DNA of 64,000 nt from Sthenelais limicola (GCA_942159475.1 OW804095.1:95989740-96053739), one strand, 5' to 3'. Counted from the first letter of the stretch, positions 13,714 to 24,760 are shown. Notes: generated from the sequence alone by a model not told the origin. A program made the numbers and translations.

Positions 13714-13750
13714 CCCGCTCCCAATGATAGGACCCCTACTGCGCTCGTCC
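13363..13750 (+). repeat. Three degenerate copies of a 25-bp motif, about 178 bp apart
   Basis: Copies with the core TGATAGGACCCCTACTGCG begin near 13370, 13550 and 13725. The spacings are 180 and 175. They suggest an old tandem triplication of a unit of about 178 bp, now interrupted by CT-rich expansion. Confidence 0.55.
13657..13711 (+). repeat. (TC)n microsatellite
   Basis: About 27 consecutive TC dinucleotides, with a short TTTC lead-in. Confidence 0.95.
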
Positions 13751-13801
13751 TCTCTCTCTCTCATGTTATGATGTTTGCCTAAAGAAATCCCTCCCGTCCT
13801 C

Positions 13802-13875
13802 TACCGCGGTTTGAACCCGGGACCCTTCAGTCTACCCTTCAGTCTAACGCCTTTACCCGCTCGGCCGTCCGTCTT
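13802..13875 (-). repeat. tRNA-derived SINE head / tRNA pseudogene
   Basis: On the minus strand an A-box-like GGCCGAGCGGGTAAAGGCG (13849-13867) precedes a B-box-like GGGTTCAAACC (13808-13818), the order and form of Leu/Ser-type tRNAs. The middle contains a 12-bp direct duplication (AGACTGAAGGGT twice) in place of a normal anticodon arm and variable loop, and I see no proper acceptor stem. It is therefore not a working tRNA; a SINE promoter head is the likelier identity. Confidence 0.5.
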
Positions 13876-14101
13876 AGTTGAAAATTGCCCACACAAACCT
13901 AGTGCAGTGTGCACGTACACACACAGCACACTCTTTACCGATCAGTCTAGTGAAAATAAAGTTCTCCAAATTCACAGAAATGTTCATTTATAAACAGAAT
14001 CGTTCATTTGGGATCTTTAATAAGAGTCATATTAAGCTTCCTATCTCTTTAGTTACTTTATATAATTCATAAAATAACTTTTAAAGGTGTTCTCTTTGGC
14101 C

Positions 14102-14143
14102 CAGCTGAGTGGGCGATAATGGGGGATTCAGCCCACTCAGCTG
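14102..14143. repeat. 13-bp perfect hairpin
   Basis: CAGCTGAGTGGGC at 14102-14114 and its exact reverse complement at 14131-14143, with a 16-base loop. It lies just upstream of the tandem arrays. Confidence 0.8.
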
Positions 14144-14159
14144 TCCACTGAGCGAGGCT

Positions 14160-14260
14160 CCAGATGCATGTATGTATGCATGCATGTATGTATGCATGTA
14201 TGTATACATGTAGTGTACTTGAAGAAGTGTTATCTATGCATGTATCTATGCATGCATCTA
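14160..14260 (+). repeat. ATGC/ATGT simple repeat
   Basis: Irregular alternation of ATGC, ATGT and ATCT tetramers leading into the tandem arrays. Confidence 0.8.
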
Positions 14261-14286
14261 TGTGGTGCACTTAGAGTGTACTAGGA

Positions 14287-14430
14287 GTGTACCGTACTTG
14301 GAGTGTACCGTACTTGGAGTGTACCGTACTTGGAGTGTACCGTACTTGGAGTGTACCGTACTTGGAGTGTACCGTACTTGGAGTGTACCGTACTTGGAGT
14401 GTACCGTACTTGGAGTGTACCATACTTGAA
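14287..14430 (+). repeat. 16-bp tandem array, nine units
   Basis: Unit GTGTACCGTACTTGGA, eight near-identical copies from 14287 to 14414 and a ninth divergent copy to 14430. Shares GTACTTG with the two arrays that follow. Confidence 0.95.
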
Positions 14431-14800
14431 GGGTACTTGAAGGGTACTTGGTGGGCACTTGAAGAGTACTTGGTGGGTACTTGAATGGTACTTGGGGGTA
14501 CTTGAAGGGCACTTAAAGGGTACTTGGTGGGTACTTGAATGGTACTTGAATGGTACTTGAATGGTACTTGAATGGTACTTGAATGGTACTTGAATGGTAC
14601 TTGAAGGATACTTGAAGGATACTTGGTGGGTACTTGAATGGTACTTGATGGGTACTTGAATGGTACTTGAAGGATACTTGGTGGGTACTTGAATGGTACT
14701 TGAATGGTACTTGATGGGTACTTGAAGGGTACTTGAATGGTACTTGAAGGGTACATGAAGGGTACTTGAAGGGTACATGGTGGGTACTTGAAGTACACAC
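14431..14800 (+). repeat. 11-bp tandem array with variants
   Basis: Unit GGTACTTGAAT and close variants (GGTACTTGAAG, GGTACTTGGTG), about thirty copies. Both strands stay open in several frames because the repeat lacks stops; these frames are not genes. Confidence 0.9.
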
Positions 14801-14801
14801 A

Positions 14802-14972
14802 CTGTACTTGTGCGCACACACTGTACTTGTGCGCACACACTGTACTTGTGCGCACACACTGTACTTGTGCGCACACACTGTACTTGTGCACACACACTGT
14901 ACTTGTGCACACACACTGTACTTGTGCGCACACACTGTACTTGTGCGCACACACTGTACTTGTGTGCACACA
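14802..14972 (+). repeat. 19-bp tandem array, nine units
   Basis: Unit CTGTACTTGTGCGCACACA, nine copies exactly 19 bp apart, with G/A and C/T variants in the last four. Includes the palindrome TGTGCGCACA, so each unit can form a small hairpin. Confidence 0.95.
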
Positions 14973-15173
14973 ATGTCCATCCTTCAATCCATCCTTCACT
15001 CCATCCTTCATTCCACCCTTGCTCTGATATATTCATATTTTTAATTATAATTATACTTATAATCATTATTATGTAATCGACCTATATTTATACTTATAAT
15101 CAAAAAATATACTTAATTTTTACTTATAATTACAATTCTATATAATTCGAATTATTAAAAACCTGCGTTTACA

Positions 15174-16080
15174 CAAGCTTATGCTTGTAATTCTTGTTAA
15201 TACCATGAGAGTGGAGACATCATTAAAAGCAAAAATTGGGCCTTCCTGGGGGCCAGTGGTGTCCCAAACAGTATCAGACTCATACATTTTCGGCACAGGC
15301 TAACCTTTTCCTGCAAGGGTAGGCCCCACATTTATATAGAATTCAATAAATGTATTGGCTACCATGTTATCAGGGATAGCGACTCCAGTATCAGATGTGA
15401 GTCTCATTACGAGTTACCTTTTACTTTCCCAGGCGAGATAATTGGGCCCAATGAGTCCCATAATTTCTTTGTGTCCCCTTTATTGTTCGAAGCTGACTTC
15501 TGATATATTCATTTTTTAACTTTAGTAGCCTTGAATTTACTTGGTTTCTTACCACTTTAGCAGATTCCCAGTGTTCTCATTTTTTTGACAGTTTGGCCTT
15601 TCGAAAAGGTTTGTCTCTTTGTTTAACCAGGTTAGTCAACTCCTTTCCATACCAGGGTGGCTTAACCTTTACTTGGCGAAACTCTTTAAGGGGGCACATC
15701 CTATCCAGATACATTACAATTCTATCCAACAAGACTTCTCACCACTCATCAACATTTTGTTTTGTAAAATAATCTTGCCAGTCCAGATTCACCAGAATTT
15801 CTTTAAGTATTTTCATAGACCTAGCTTTGAAGGTGGCTCTAGCATATTTGTTGGGTTCTTTTTTCTTTACCACATATATATTGGCATATGGTCAATAGTA
15901 TTTTCATTTATCATGCCACTCTGATTTATATATTTTGCATTGGAGTATATAAATTTATCTGGTCTATAAGCGTGGCAGTTTTTTCAGAGATCCTGGTTGC
16001 TAACTTTATTAGAGGGGTTAGCTCTGACTTAGCCATTAAATTAATGTATTCTTTAATGTCATCAAACCACAATTGATCTA
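15174..16080 (-). pseudogene. LINE A, 5' part: endonuclease end and EN-RT linker
   Basis: From 16080 leftwards the minus strand encodes the end of an APE-type endonuclease: TRISEKTATLIDQI (the T-R-x-x-x-x-x-T-L-I-D motif) and, in another frame, NENTIDHMPIYV (the xDHxP motif). Next comes the linker (VKPPWYGKELTNLVKQRDK; LWDSLGPIISPGK) and the start of the RT N-terminus (VANTFIEFYINVGPTL; DVSTLMVLTRI). Several frameshifts and stops mark it as dead. It continues at 13018 after the nested insertion. CR1/L2/Jockey-like by motif style; subfamily not determined. Confidence 0.85.
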
Positions 16081-16083
16081 TCC

Positions 16084-16890
16084 AATCAATTTGACCATTA
16101 CCAAAGGCATAATGCCTGCAAGATGGAAAAAAACTACAGTTATACCAATACCCCAAACAGATAATGCAAAAAAAGTAACTTACCTCAGACCTATTTCGCT
16201 TACACATACTGTTAGCAGAATTTTGAAAAAAACTTGTTAACAACCAAATGCAATCCTTTATTGAGCAAAACAATTTACTGTACTGTTACCAAGGAGGGTT
16301 CAGAAAAACCGCTTTAACTAGTGAAACTATTTATTTATTAATATAAAACTATCACTTAACAGGAACAATAAAAGCATGAGCTCACTGGTCTTCTTTGACT
16401 TCCAAAAGGCCTTCAACTCCATCAACCATGACATTTTTTTTTAGGAAACTAGACTTTTATCATTCACTGGAATGGTTCCACAACTAAGTAAAAAAATCAC
16501 TTAAACATTAGACAACAAAAGGTATGAGTGAATAATTTCAACTCGGGATACTTACCCACCACCTATGGCGTTCCCCAAGGGTCAAAATTGGGCCAACTTA
16601 TATTTAATCTCTTTGTAAATGACATCTGTAAATTCGCTATTCACGGCCACATGATGCTCTTTGCCAATGACACTGTGGTCATTAATAGCTCTCATGATAT
16701 TAATCTACTCATGGCCCACTGCCAATCTGATAGTACTACAACTGCGGAATGGAGTCTTGATCACAAGCTTTCAATAAGCCTCCTAAAGACAAAAGCCCTG
16801 TTCATTCCCATTAATCCTAAGATTGCTCTACACCAACCACTACAGAACTTACAGATTTGCTCTCAAGAAACAATGGCACTACAACACTGT
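16084..16890 (+). pseudogene. LINE reverse transcriptase fragment (LINE B)
   Basis: Plus-strand RT motifs in order, split over frames: MPARWKKTTVIPIP and LRPISLTHTVSRILKK (motifs 1-2), NNLLYCYQGGFRKTAL, FFDFQKAFNSINHDI (motif A), TYGVPQGSKLGQLIFNLF (motif B) and MLFANDTVVINS (motif C, with FADD changed to FAND). Loss of a catalytic Asp and many frameshifts make it inactive. It abuts LINE A head-to-head at 16080/16084. Confidence 0.85.
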
Positions 16891-16894
16891 CCAA

Positions 16895-19170
16895 CTACAC
16901 ATCGAAGCCAAGGTAATGACCATCAAAGAAAGGTATTCCTGGGTATTCCTTCAGGTACATGGTTTGTCTTGAAACACATTCAATAGGCCTAACTAACCCA
17001 TCCTTTTTGAGCAAGGCCCCTAGAGCGTGAATGCAGTAAGGCTTAGTATTCACCACCAACAATTTTCCACAAACTAATTCCTTAGAGATTGTCTTGTTCA
17101 TATTGGAGAAGTTGGTGTTGCATGAAGAATAATTCTTACTATCATATGAATCGAATATAGCTGACAGATCGTCAACAGCAAAACCATGAACCACACCTTC
17201 TAACACAAAGTGGGCGTCAACATCGTCTGAATACTTGGTTTTTAACCATTTTAAGCCATGATTTCGACCTAAATTAACTCTGGACACCATCCAACAAAGT
17301 ACATTCTTCCATTTTGTGTACATATGAGGATAGATTCTAGAAGTCTGGCTCCCAAATCAAAGAATCATTGCTTGGCGAAACCTTTGTTGTTGACCTTCTG
17401 TGCCCGAGTCGGCCAACTTGCTAGACTGCTTTTGGTTGGGGTGGTGTCTCGGGAACATTACCGTTAACAACAGTCCCGAAATAACAGAATTCAGCCATAT
17501 GTACTCCTCTACATAGACCACCAACATGTTTCCTGGTACAAGGGACAGGGTTACAAGATTTTTTCCAGAAGGGACATTCCAGCACCAGCAAATATCCCTA
17601 GGCCATTGACGAAAATCAAAGGTCGGGCTGTACTTCCTAGATGTGACACCACCTGCCACTCCTGGCAAGGCAGAAGTGCTGCCATCATGGCCAATCTGGT
17701 TCAATCGCAGAATACTTTGGTATGCTCTGTATTGAAGACCTTCCATTTCGATGTCACGAGATCTCTAATCCATCAGTTGTCCACTCAGAACCTCAGAGGT
17801 GACACCCTGCTCATAAAGAATGGGGGCGAGCCTGACATATTGCTTCGATGCAGCCTTATACGACAGGTATGACATATGGGACAGGTAGCCAGTTGACACT
17901 GCAATTGAAGGTACAAGGCCACTGTACATCCATACAGTAAATTACGCACAGAAAGTTCATCATAGGCTTTCTAGGATTGCTGTGTGCTTCAGGGTGGAGG
18001 AGAGACAAATCGCCTACAAACCCACCTAGTATGCTATTTCCATCCACAAACCCATCTGCCGGATTGACCGGCTGCATAGGCGAAAACACCAATGACTGAT
18101 GGTGGAGAGATGGGCTCCTCACCGGAGACGTAATGCTCAATCATAGGGAGGCTTCAATGTACCGCTTTTCACTGAACGCTAGCATTAACGCGGCCTGTGG
18201 TTTAGGGGAATCCCCCGATGAGTCATCATATCTCCTCATGTCTACGTTGTACGTCAGTTCTTACGGGCGTAAACAACGCTAACTTAGTGTGTCCTGTGTT
18301 GCCCATTTACGTAAGCCTATATCTTCATTTTGAATGTTTTATTTACCCGGAATTAACTTGTATAAGAAAGATAAACCATTTTTCCATGTATACAAAGTAC
18401 AAAGAGTTGATATCTTAATTGGAAAATTATATTTTGAAAGCTTTCTTACAGGAGGGTTGTGATGGTGTGTGTTGGGTCATGGAGGGCGGCTTTATACATC
18501 TAAGTGGCAGGAATCACAGAGTAAACACCTCCCTCCTGGGTTGATATATACATCTTGACCAATCAATATAAGTGTCTCCAATACATGCTAACACAGTCTG
18601 GAGGATGTTTTGCGTGTAAATTTATATTTCCCAAAACTTTATCAGTGTGTTTTCAACAGAACAGAATACAAGGTATTCCTGCATCTCCCTGTAGTAGCCC
18701 TCCATCGAAGGGTCTTTCTGCCTCCTGGACGCGGTGAGAAACCTCCGCCAGCTAAGGAGGGGAATCCCCCAAATTTCTATCCCGTGTTCTGCTAACGTTG
18801 GCGAGCAACGCGGTACATCGAAGCCTCCCTCATATCTTCTCCAGTTTGGTGGTAAGTGATAGCAAATCCTGTTCCATTTTATTTTCAGCCTCCTAGCTTT
18901 TCTTCTAAAGCCTTTTCAGCCTCGTCTAGGGCCTTCTGTTGTTTCTTGAGTGTGGTCCTGAGCATAGCGTTATACTCATCGGATCCTTTCTCAGGCAGAT
19001 CCTCCACTTTTTACATTAGCAATGGCTGCCATAGCAGAAGCTTCGAGTCCCGCTGCCATTTCTGCCTTTGTCAAACGTACAAAATTACCAGATCTCCACA
19101 AGCAACTGGGTCTAGAATGTCTATTATTTCAACCTTTGCAAAATATCAGTTGCTTGCTCATATCACACAA
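16895..19170 (-). pseudogene. DIRS/Ngaro-like retroelement relic: gag-like segment then RT N-terminus
   Basis: Reading leftwards: a coiled-coil block near 19110-18890 (LTKAEMAAGLEASAMAAI, then KKQQKALDEAEKALEEKLG), a middle block near 18140-17880, a helical block at 17870-17640 (LAPILYEQGVTSEVLSGQ), then a Cys/His cluster near 17590-17480 (C.WN.PSGK, CTRKHVGGLCRGVHMAEFC). From 17323 to about 16950 comes an RT entry region with ISKELVCGKLLVV and IHALGALLKKDGLVRPIE. The LGA-x-x-KKDG-x-VRPI phrase and the preceding C/H-rich gag are typical of tyrosine-recombinase (DIRS-type) retroelements. The RT core and recombinase are missing: the element ends against LINE B. Frameshifts and stops throughout. 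Confidence 0.6.
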
Positions 19171-19199
19171 TAGGAAATACACATTTTTTTCGACGATCT

Positions 19200-22100
19200 A
19201 ACTTGACCCTCTCTTTCCAACATTGCGTCAAGTTCCGACCAAGTCTCTTGCTTTTCTGTTTGCCTTCAAATTTACCGGGCCGGCGGTCAGCTGACAGTCA
19301 CATGCAAACTACTACGTATAAAGGGGGCGTGGTCATTGATTAATTTATAGAGCCATTCACACCCGAATACCTCCCATTTGCAACACTTTAATGACTCCAT
19401 CCATTACCTATAGTTTTTGAAGAAATCAAGAAATGCCCCCCGTCTCATTTTCCTAGAAAAGACCAGTACAGAATCACCGATAAGCTGCGATTAAAACACG
19501 AAGTAGTTATAGCATGTTCAACTTAATGAATGAATGATGAATATTTAGTGGCACTTACCGGTATTACAATTCAATCAATGTAATACAGGGGTTGTCATTC
19601 TACCACTAAACTCTTAAGTCTTTCCATTATTCATGTTGGTTGCGGATATTATTTCTAAAGCCTGTGGCTTGTTGAGTGAGGTCTATGCATGGGGCCGATG
19701 ACCATAGGCCCTACATAAATACTATTATTATCCTGCAAGCACTCTAGGATGATTCCAGGTCAACACTGCCCCACCCCACCCCCACACATTTAATTTGTTG
19801 TGTGTCTTTCGGCAAATAGATCCAAGATCCAAAAGGGGAACACAATAATATAGATTTGTTTCTAATGTATTCTATGGGCCATTCATTTCAATTCATCACG
19901 TGCCCCGGTAAAGACAAATAACAGAGTCCTCCCATTCGTGAAATAGCCAGGCACAAGGTCATATAGGGCCTTCATAGTGACTTAACCTGAGCCCCTGAAC
20001 TACTACACCCAGGCTGTGTCACCCATCCTTGCATTTAGTTCAGCTAACTTGAGGTTTGGGGCCTGTTCACACATGATTTACTTGAGTTAAGCGAGGCACA
20101 AAGAAATACCCTTTGTAAAGAACCTCTGATTGAGGCTGGGAAATGATTGGGGCTGGCTAATAATAGTATTTATAATATGATATATATATAATATGATGGC
20201 CGACAAAATGTCCTTCTGACAATTAGTTCCCATGAGTGTCTGGCTCTGCGGCTCATCTCCATTCTCACCGCAGACTCCGGCTCATGAAGGTCTGGCATGC
20301 GAGTTATAAGGAGACGTGTTGTATCATTTTTTTTCTGGGTACGTGTCATAAATTTATTGATGATGTAGCACATGCGACCACTACCTGACTTCAAGATGAT
20401 CGCAATAATAAGTCATAATCTGTGTACGATGCATATCGAAAGCTTTGCGTTAAGAAGAGAAAGGTATAGTCAAGTATGGTATATAGAACGCCCAAGATTT
20501 TAATAATAGGACAGATCGAGTCCACATGACCAGAGGGCCCGGCGGAAAAAATGTAGATATTATGAGAAAATGGAAAAGAAATCAGTGTAAAAAAATGTCT
20601 TGGTCCGAAGGAATATAATGTGGAACAATCTGGACGGCCGGCATCCATTCGCCTATGTTTACATAGCGTAGCTATTGCATAGAACATTTCGAATGATGCC
20701 CATTAATCGGGTCTCTCGTATAATACTAGGGCGCATCAAGGGGATCTGCGTTTTCCAATGTATTTTCCCCGTAAAACTATGCTATTATCACTGTCTATCT
20801 ACATAAACGATATCGCTCTACAACTTGGACAGAAGGAAATATTTCATACGGCCTTATTTAAAAAATAACCAAAAAGGTGTTTACCCGTACCTTCTCATGG
20901 TGTATTCCGAATAGTACCGAATAACTACCTATCAACCCTCTACCACTACCTGTGGAGTTGGTCAGGCAGAGCATGACCAACGAATGTCAACATAACAATC
21001 AAGAGCTTTGTGCGGGAGGGGGGGGGGGGGGTGCTAGACGGTCTGATAGACTATAGAGAGAGGTTAACTATTTCTCACAAGCAACTAATTTATCACAGTG
21101 AAACGTAGATCCTGGGGCGATTTACTTCTGGACAGCAGTTTATAAATGAAAAGTGATAGAGATAAATTGAAGGGAAGGTTAAAAGATACTAACTGGAAGA
21201 GGTTTTGTGAAAGGGGATTTATTTGAACTTATATTTGACTGAAAACTGTGACGTCTTAAAATTGTAAGTGTATTCTGTTTATTAAAGATATATGTTGGCG
21301 GTTATATTCATATTGAACTTTTATTCTGCTTTGTAAATGAAATGGACCGACGCTTCGACTAGTAGACCTGTATTCCAGCGCGCCCATACTATAATACAGC
21401 ATTGAAGGAGTGATTCCGTTGAGTTCTTTCTGCTACATGGCTTCTAAAATGTCCTTATTTGAATTTGGAGGGCCCACCCGAATCCTTTCTTATGATGACT
21501 TCACTTATTATCGCTCACCGGCGGCTGTTTTTGCTCGGCTGTCTCTACTTCAAATTCTTGTATAAGCATATAACAGCAGCAGACTATTGATGAGTTCTGT
21601 CCTATAAGTCATAATATGAGTAAATTTGGTGATTTTGTTATTAGTCATAATAGATGAGAATGCATACGTCAATTGGTAGATATAATCGACAGAAAGTTTT
21701 ACTTTCTTATATTTATTAAATTGTTTTGATGGAAGGTAAATATTAAAATAACATTGGGCGATTTAAGAGTTTTAATATTGAAAATATATTCATGTTACAG
21801 AAGACAGTATATCTGAAATAATATCACATGTAGTCAATATTTTGGTCAGTGATCTCCGAGAAAAGAGCAATAAAATGATAATGACTTCGTTGAAAAAGTT
21901 CTTTTAAACTAAACTAGTTTAATATATCTCATAAGAACAAAAGCGCCCTTGAGCCTATATATAGGTGTGAAACCTATTAATTTCCACGAATGCATTTCAA
22001 TGAAAAGAGAGAGGGGTTTACTTAGATTGCCATATCATTTAGACATATTTTGTGATTAAAGCCTTCCATTAGAATACTTTTGTAATTGTTATATTTATAT

Positions 22101-22440
22101 CCAGTACGTGGACAGATATATGCATATTTATTGTAAAGAAAAAGAAATTCGTCAATCCACAGTTATGATGAAACCCCATTTATCATAAAAGGAATCATTT
22201 GACTTTAAATTGCTTATCCTTATTATATATTTTTTTGATATTGAATCAGTCTTCATTCTCTGAACTTGTCTTGCGTAGTTGGAGTCTAGCCACATAACAG
22301 GGAGAGTCGTAATATGTATACCCAGCCATATTTGGGGAAATGTTGTTATAAGCAGAATCATCGGGGATGGGTACAGAAGAGTCACTTGGTGAGAGGTTGT
22401 AGAGAAAACTGTTTGCTATTCCTTGATCACGTCACATCTA
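19200..22440. other. No gene seen; one poly-G tract
   Basis: AT-rich, gene-poor. Contains a 14-base G run at 21018-21031. Open frames of up to 98 codons (20391-20687 minus) have no recognisable motif. Confidence 0.4.
21018..21031 (+). repeat. Poly-G tract (14 G)
   Basis: Uninterrupted G run in otherwise unremarkable sequence. Confidence 0.95.
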
Positions 22441-22460
22441 CTCCATGGCGCTCAATATAA

Positions 22461-22805
22461 AACTTTCTATCACAAAGGCCATTCAGAGGAGGAAAGGTAT
22501 CAAGGCACATCGACGACTTGGAGGTCGGAGGATCTGTCAACATCTATGAAGACTTGAATATTGACAGAGGTTCCCTACCTACCGATATGAGCAACAAATT
22601 GTGATTTGGTGCTGGAAAGCATTAGATTTTTTTCTTCAGAGTGAAAACGAAAATCCCAGCACCGGTGGCCCCACTATCTATATTAGTCAAGCAAGAGGAT
22701 GACCAGACTCACTGGGTCAAACGCTCAAGAAAGCCTCCATTCAAAGCCAGAGAAAATAGCCTGTATCCACCAATTAGGGTCGATTGCTATATGCTTACCG
22801 TGTGA
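22461..22805 (+). pseudogene. Unidentified coding-like island, two open frames
   Basis: Frame one is open 22461-22604 (47 codons; contains RHIDDLEVGGSVNIYEDLNI). Frame two is open 22626-22805 (59 codons; contains IPAPVAPLSILVKQEDDQTHW). Neither has a plausible start ATG. A strong acceptor-like TTTTTTTCTTCAG lies at the head of frame two, and joining TT|GTGATT to it would keep phase, but the implied intron is only about 39 bases. A frameshifted relic is the simpler reading. A further protein-like stretch (IQIDPGGTLHWERFLFIP) continues near 22885-22945. No family recognised. Confidence 0.35.
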
Positions 22806-23221
22806 GCAATGCCAAGGTGGATCCCTAGCCAATTAACCCTGTATGATCCACATATAATACAAAGGGCATATTTCTGATTCCCATACAGATCGACCCAGGA
22901 GGAACCCTGCATTGGGAACGCTTTCTCTTCATACCTCGAAAGGGGTAGCTAGATAGTCACTGGTAAAACTTATAAAGCTGTGTGATCTATTTGATGTGCA
23001 TGGTGCTGCTTATAAAATAAGGCAATATTTCCTAATATTAACTTTGAAATGAATCCTCGGCTCTGTAATCAAATGTATGGTGTAAATGTATTTAAATATG
23101 ATATTGGCCTCTGAATACAAAACAAAATATCTTTTTGAAATTCAAAGATACTGTGATGTGTTTATGTTAAAGTGCTAATGGCCGATATTGAAGGGCTGCT
23201 GGTGCACTGTTTGGTATATAT

Positions 23222-23589
23222 TGTTGTAGCCGTCATTACTTCACTAATACATAAGGAGAAAGCCATTGAGTTCTCTGCTGGAATATCATTCTACTTAGTT
23301 CGGACGAATGCGGACGAATGGACGAGTGGACGTCCTGCATTGTCTAACAATTACAACAATAAGAGATGAATCTTGGTCTCAGCTAGTAGCCCATTTATTG
23401 AAGTATCTTGAAAGGTAGATGTGGACTGCTTGATGTCTGGGCTGCAACTGCCCTTACCCTAAAATCTCACCCCTATTTATACCCCCCAGAGATCCGTCCT
23501 CACTCACAATGTGAGACCCTGCCCCCTGGTGGTGGACGAATGTACCCTATACATCATTCGTCCGTCCCAGTCCGTCCCACACTACAACA
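23222..23589 (-). repeat. 3' LTR of the LTR element
   Basis: 368 bp. On the minus strand it contains TATAAATA (complement of 23474-23481) and, about 80 bp downstream, AATAAA (complement of 23394-23399), giving a readable U3-R-U5 layout. Differs from the other LTR at only a few positions plus one extra 10-bp GGACGAATTC-type unit there. Confidence 0.9.
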
Positions 23590-23603
23590 CTACCCTCCCC
23601 TTT
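23590..23603 (-). promoter_or_regulatory. Polypurine tract
   Basis: AAAGGGGAGGGTAG on the minus strand directly abuts the TG of the 3' LTR, the expected primer for plus-strand DNA synthesis. Confidence 0.75.
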
Positions 23604-23693
23604 ATAAATTTTGGACCCCAAAATTACAATTTTAACATGAACACCCACTGATCTTATAACATCATTACTTGGTTAAATATAACAGTGGTATTT

Positions 23694-24497
23694 TCAAGAG
23701 TATGTTATTAATTCTTCTGTCTTCATAGGCATGGACGAATTCCTTTCTTCTTTGGTTCGTCCCTCCTCTGTTCTTCCCTCTTTGGTTCGTCTCCCCTCTT
23801 TTCTTCCCTCTTTGGTTCGTCCCCCCTCTTTTCTTCCCTCTTTGGTTCGTCCTCCCTCTTTTCTTCCCTCTTTGGTTCGTCCTCCCTCTTTTCTTCCCTC
23901 TTTGGTTCGTCCTCCCTCTTTTCTTCCCTCTTTGGTTCGTCCTCCCTCTTTTCTTCCCTCTTTGGTACGTCCTCCCTCTTTTCTTTCCTCTTTGGTTCGT
24001 CCTCCCTCTTTTCTTCCCTCTTTGGTTCGTCCTCCCTCTTTTCTTCCCTCTTTGGTACGTCCTCTCTTTTCTTCCCTCTTTGGTTCGTCCTCCCTCTTCT
24101 TCCCTCTTTGGTTCGTCCTCCCTCTTTTCTTCCCTCTTTGGTTCGTCCTCCCTCTTCTTCCCTCTTTGGTTCGTCCTCCCTCTTTTCTTCCCTCTTTGGT
24201 TCGTCCTCCCTCTTCTTCCCTCTTTGGTTCGTCCTCCCTCTTTTCTTCCCTCTTTGGTTCGTCCTCCCTCTTCTTCCCTCTTTGGTTCGTCCTCCCTCTT
24301 CTTTGGTTCGTCCTAAAGTAGTAGATTCGTCCAGGGCATTTGTTCATTTCTTCACACTGCTCAATATTCCCCTGCCTAGCCAGCAGACTCGTCCTGGTAC
24401 CTGAGGGAACAGCTCCTCCCTCTACCTCCAGTACCACTGTGTGTAAGCTCAATTCCAGCAAGTTGGGTTCCCCAATCACCTCACCCTGGTAATTCAC
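23694..24497 (-). CDS. Repeat-derived ORF, Glu/Lys/Arg/Gly-rich, 267 codons
   Basis: An open frame runs through the 30-bp array. The 30-bp period equals ten codons, so units repeat as GGRTKEGRKE-type decapeptides. The N-terminal 75 residues are not repetitive (for example LLELSLHTVVLEVEGGA). It lies at the 3' end of the LTR element in transcript sense. It may be a real low-complexity protein, but long open frames are expected where a stop-free repeat has a period divisible by three, and the opposite strand is open too. Confidence 0.2.
   Translation of the reverse strand: MNYQGEVIGEPNLLELSLHTVVLEVEGGAVPSGTRTSLLARQGNIEQCEEMNKCPGRIYYFRTNQRRGRTNQRGKKREDEPKREEKREDEPKREEEGGRTKEGRKEGGRTKEGRRGRTNQRGKKRGRTNQRGKKREDEPKREEKRGRTKEGRKEGGRTKEGRKEGGRTKEERKEGGRTKEGRKEGGRTKEGRKEGGRTKEGRKEGGRTKEGRKEGGRTKEGRKEGGRTKEGRKEGRRTKEGRTEEGRTKEERNSSMPMKTEELITYS
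23751..24313 (-). repeat. 30-bp tandem array, 20 units
   Basis: Twenty copies of the core TTTGGTTCGTCC (plus strand). The period is 30 for the first eleven copies; later copies alternate 27 and 30 by loss of TTT. Two copies have TACG for TTCG. Minus-strand core GGACGAACCAAA. Confidence 0.95.
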
Positions 24498-24690
24498 TCT
24501 CCAACCCTAGCCTGCTGATTCGTCCAAGTAGGCTCCCTGAGGGGACTATCACCCCCTCCCTACTTCCAGGTAGGTTACCTGAGGGAAATGGCACTCCCTC
24601 CCTACCTCCACAGGTCCCACCTGTCCCACACAGTGATCGAGTTTCCTTCGTCCAGCTAGCCCCCATCCAGCCAGCTCGTCCCTGTTCGTC

Positions 24691-24760
24691 TCCATTCATC
24701 TCCATTTGTCTCCATTCGTCTCCATTCGTCTCCATTCGTCTCCATTCGTCTCCATTCGTC
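24691..24760 (-). repeat. 10-bp tandem array, seven units
   Basis: Unit TCCATTCGTC on the plus strand (GACGAATGGA on the minus), seven copies, two with single changes. Confidence 0.9.

Larger units (their letters stand above)
13025..15173. mobile_element. Nested 2.1 kb insertion with 12-bp inverted ends, inside LINE A
   Basis: The LINE A frame stops at 15174 and resumes at about 13018, so everything between was inserted. Near the left border is TAAACGCAGGTT (13034-13045), and near the right border its reverse complement AACCTGCGTTTA (15160-15171). The left copy is itself followed by AACCTGCGTTTA (13049-13060), forming a 12-bp hairpin. Flanks CAATCT (13019-13024) and CAAGCT (15174-15179) could be an imperfect 6-bp target duplication. 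No transposase is visible. The interior carries a tRNA-like segment, a TC microsatellite and three tandem arrays. It is probably a non-autonomous DNA element or a composite. Confidence 0.6.

Noticed and set aside
13588..13782. Open frame with a Leu/Ser repeat
   Set aside because: Translation of the (TC)n microsatellite.
13802..13875. Functional tRNA gene
   Set aside because: A and B boxes are there, but the anticodon arm is replaced by a 12-bp duplication and there is no acceptor stem.
14258..15076. Long open frames on both strands (up to 261 codons) rich in Cys/His/Thr or Tyr/Pro/Ser repeats
   Set aside because: They are translations of the 16-, 11- and 19-bp tandem arrays, which lack stops; no non-repetitive domain and all frames are open alike.
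23731..24404. Plus-strand frames of 78-196 codons with RPPSFLPSLV repeats
   Set aside because: Antisense translation of the 30-bp array inside the LTR element.
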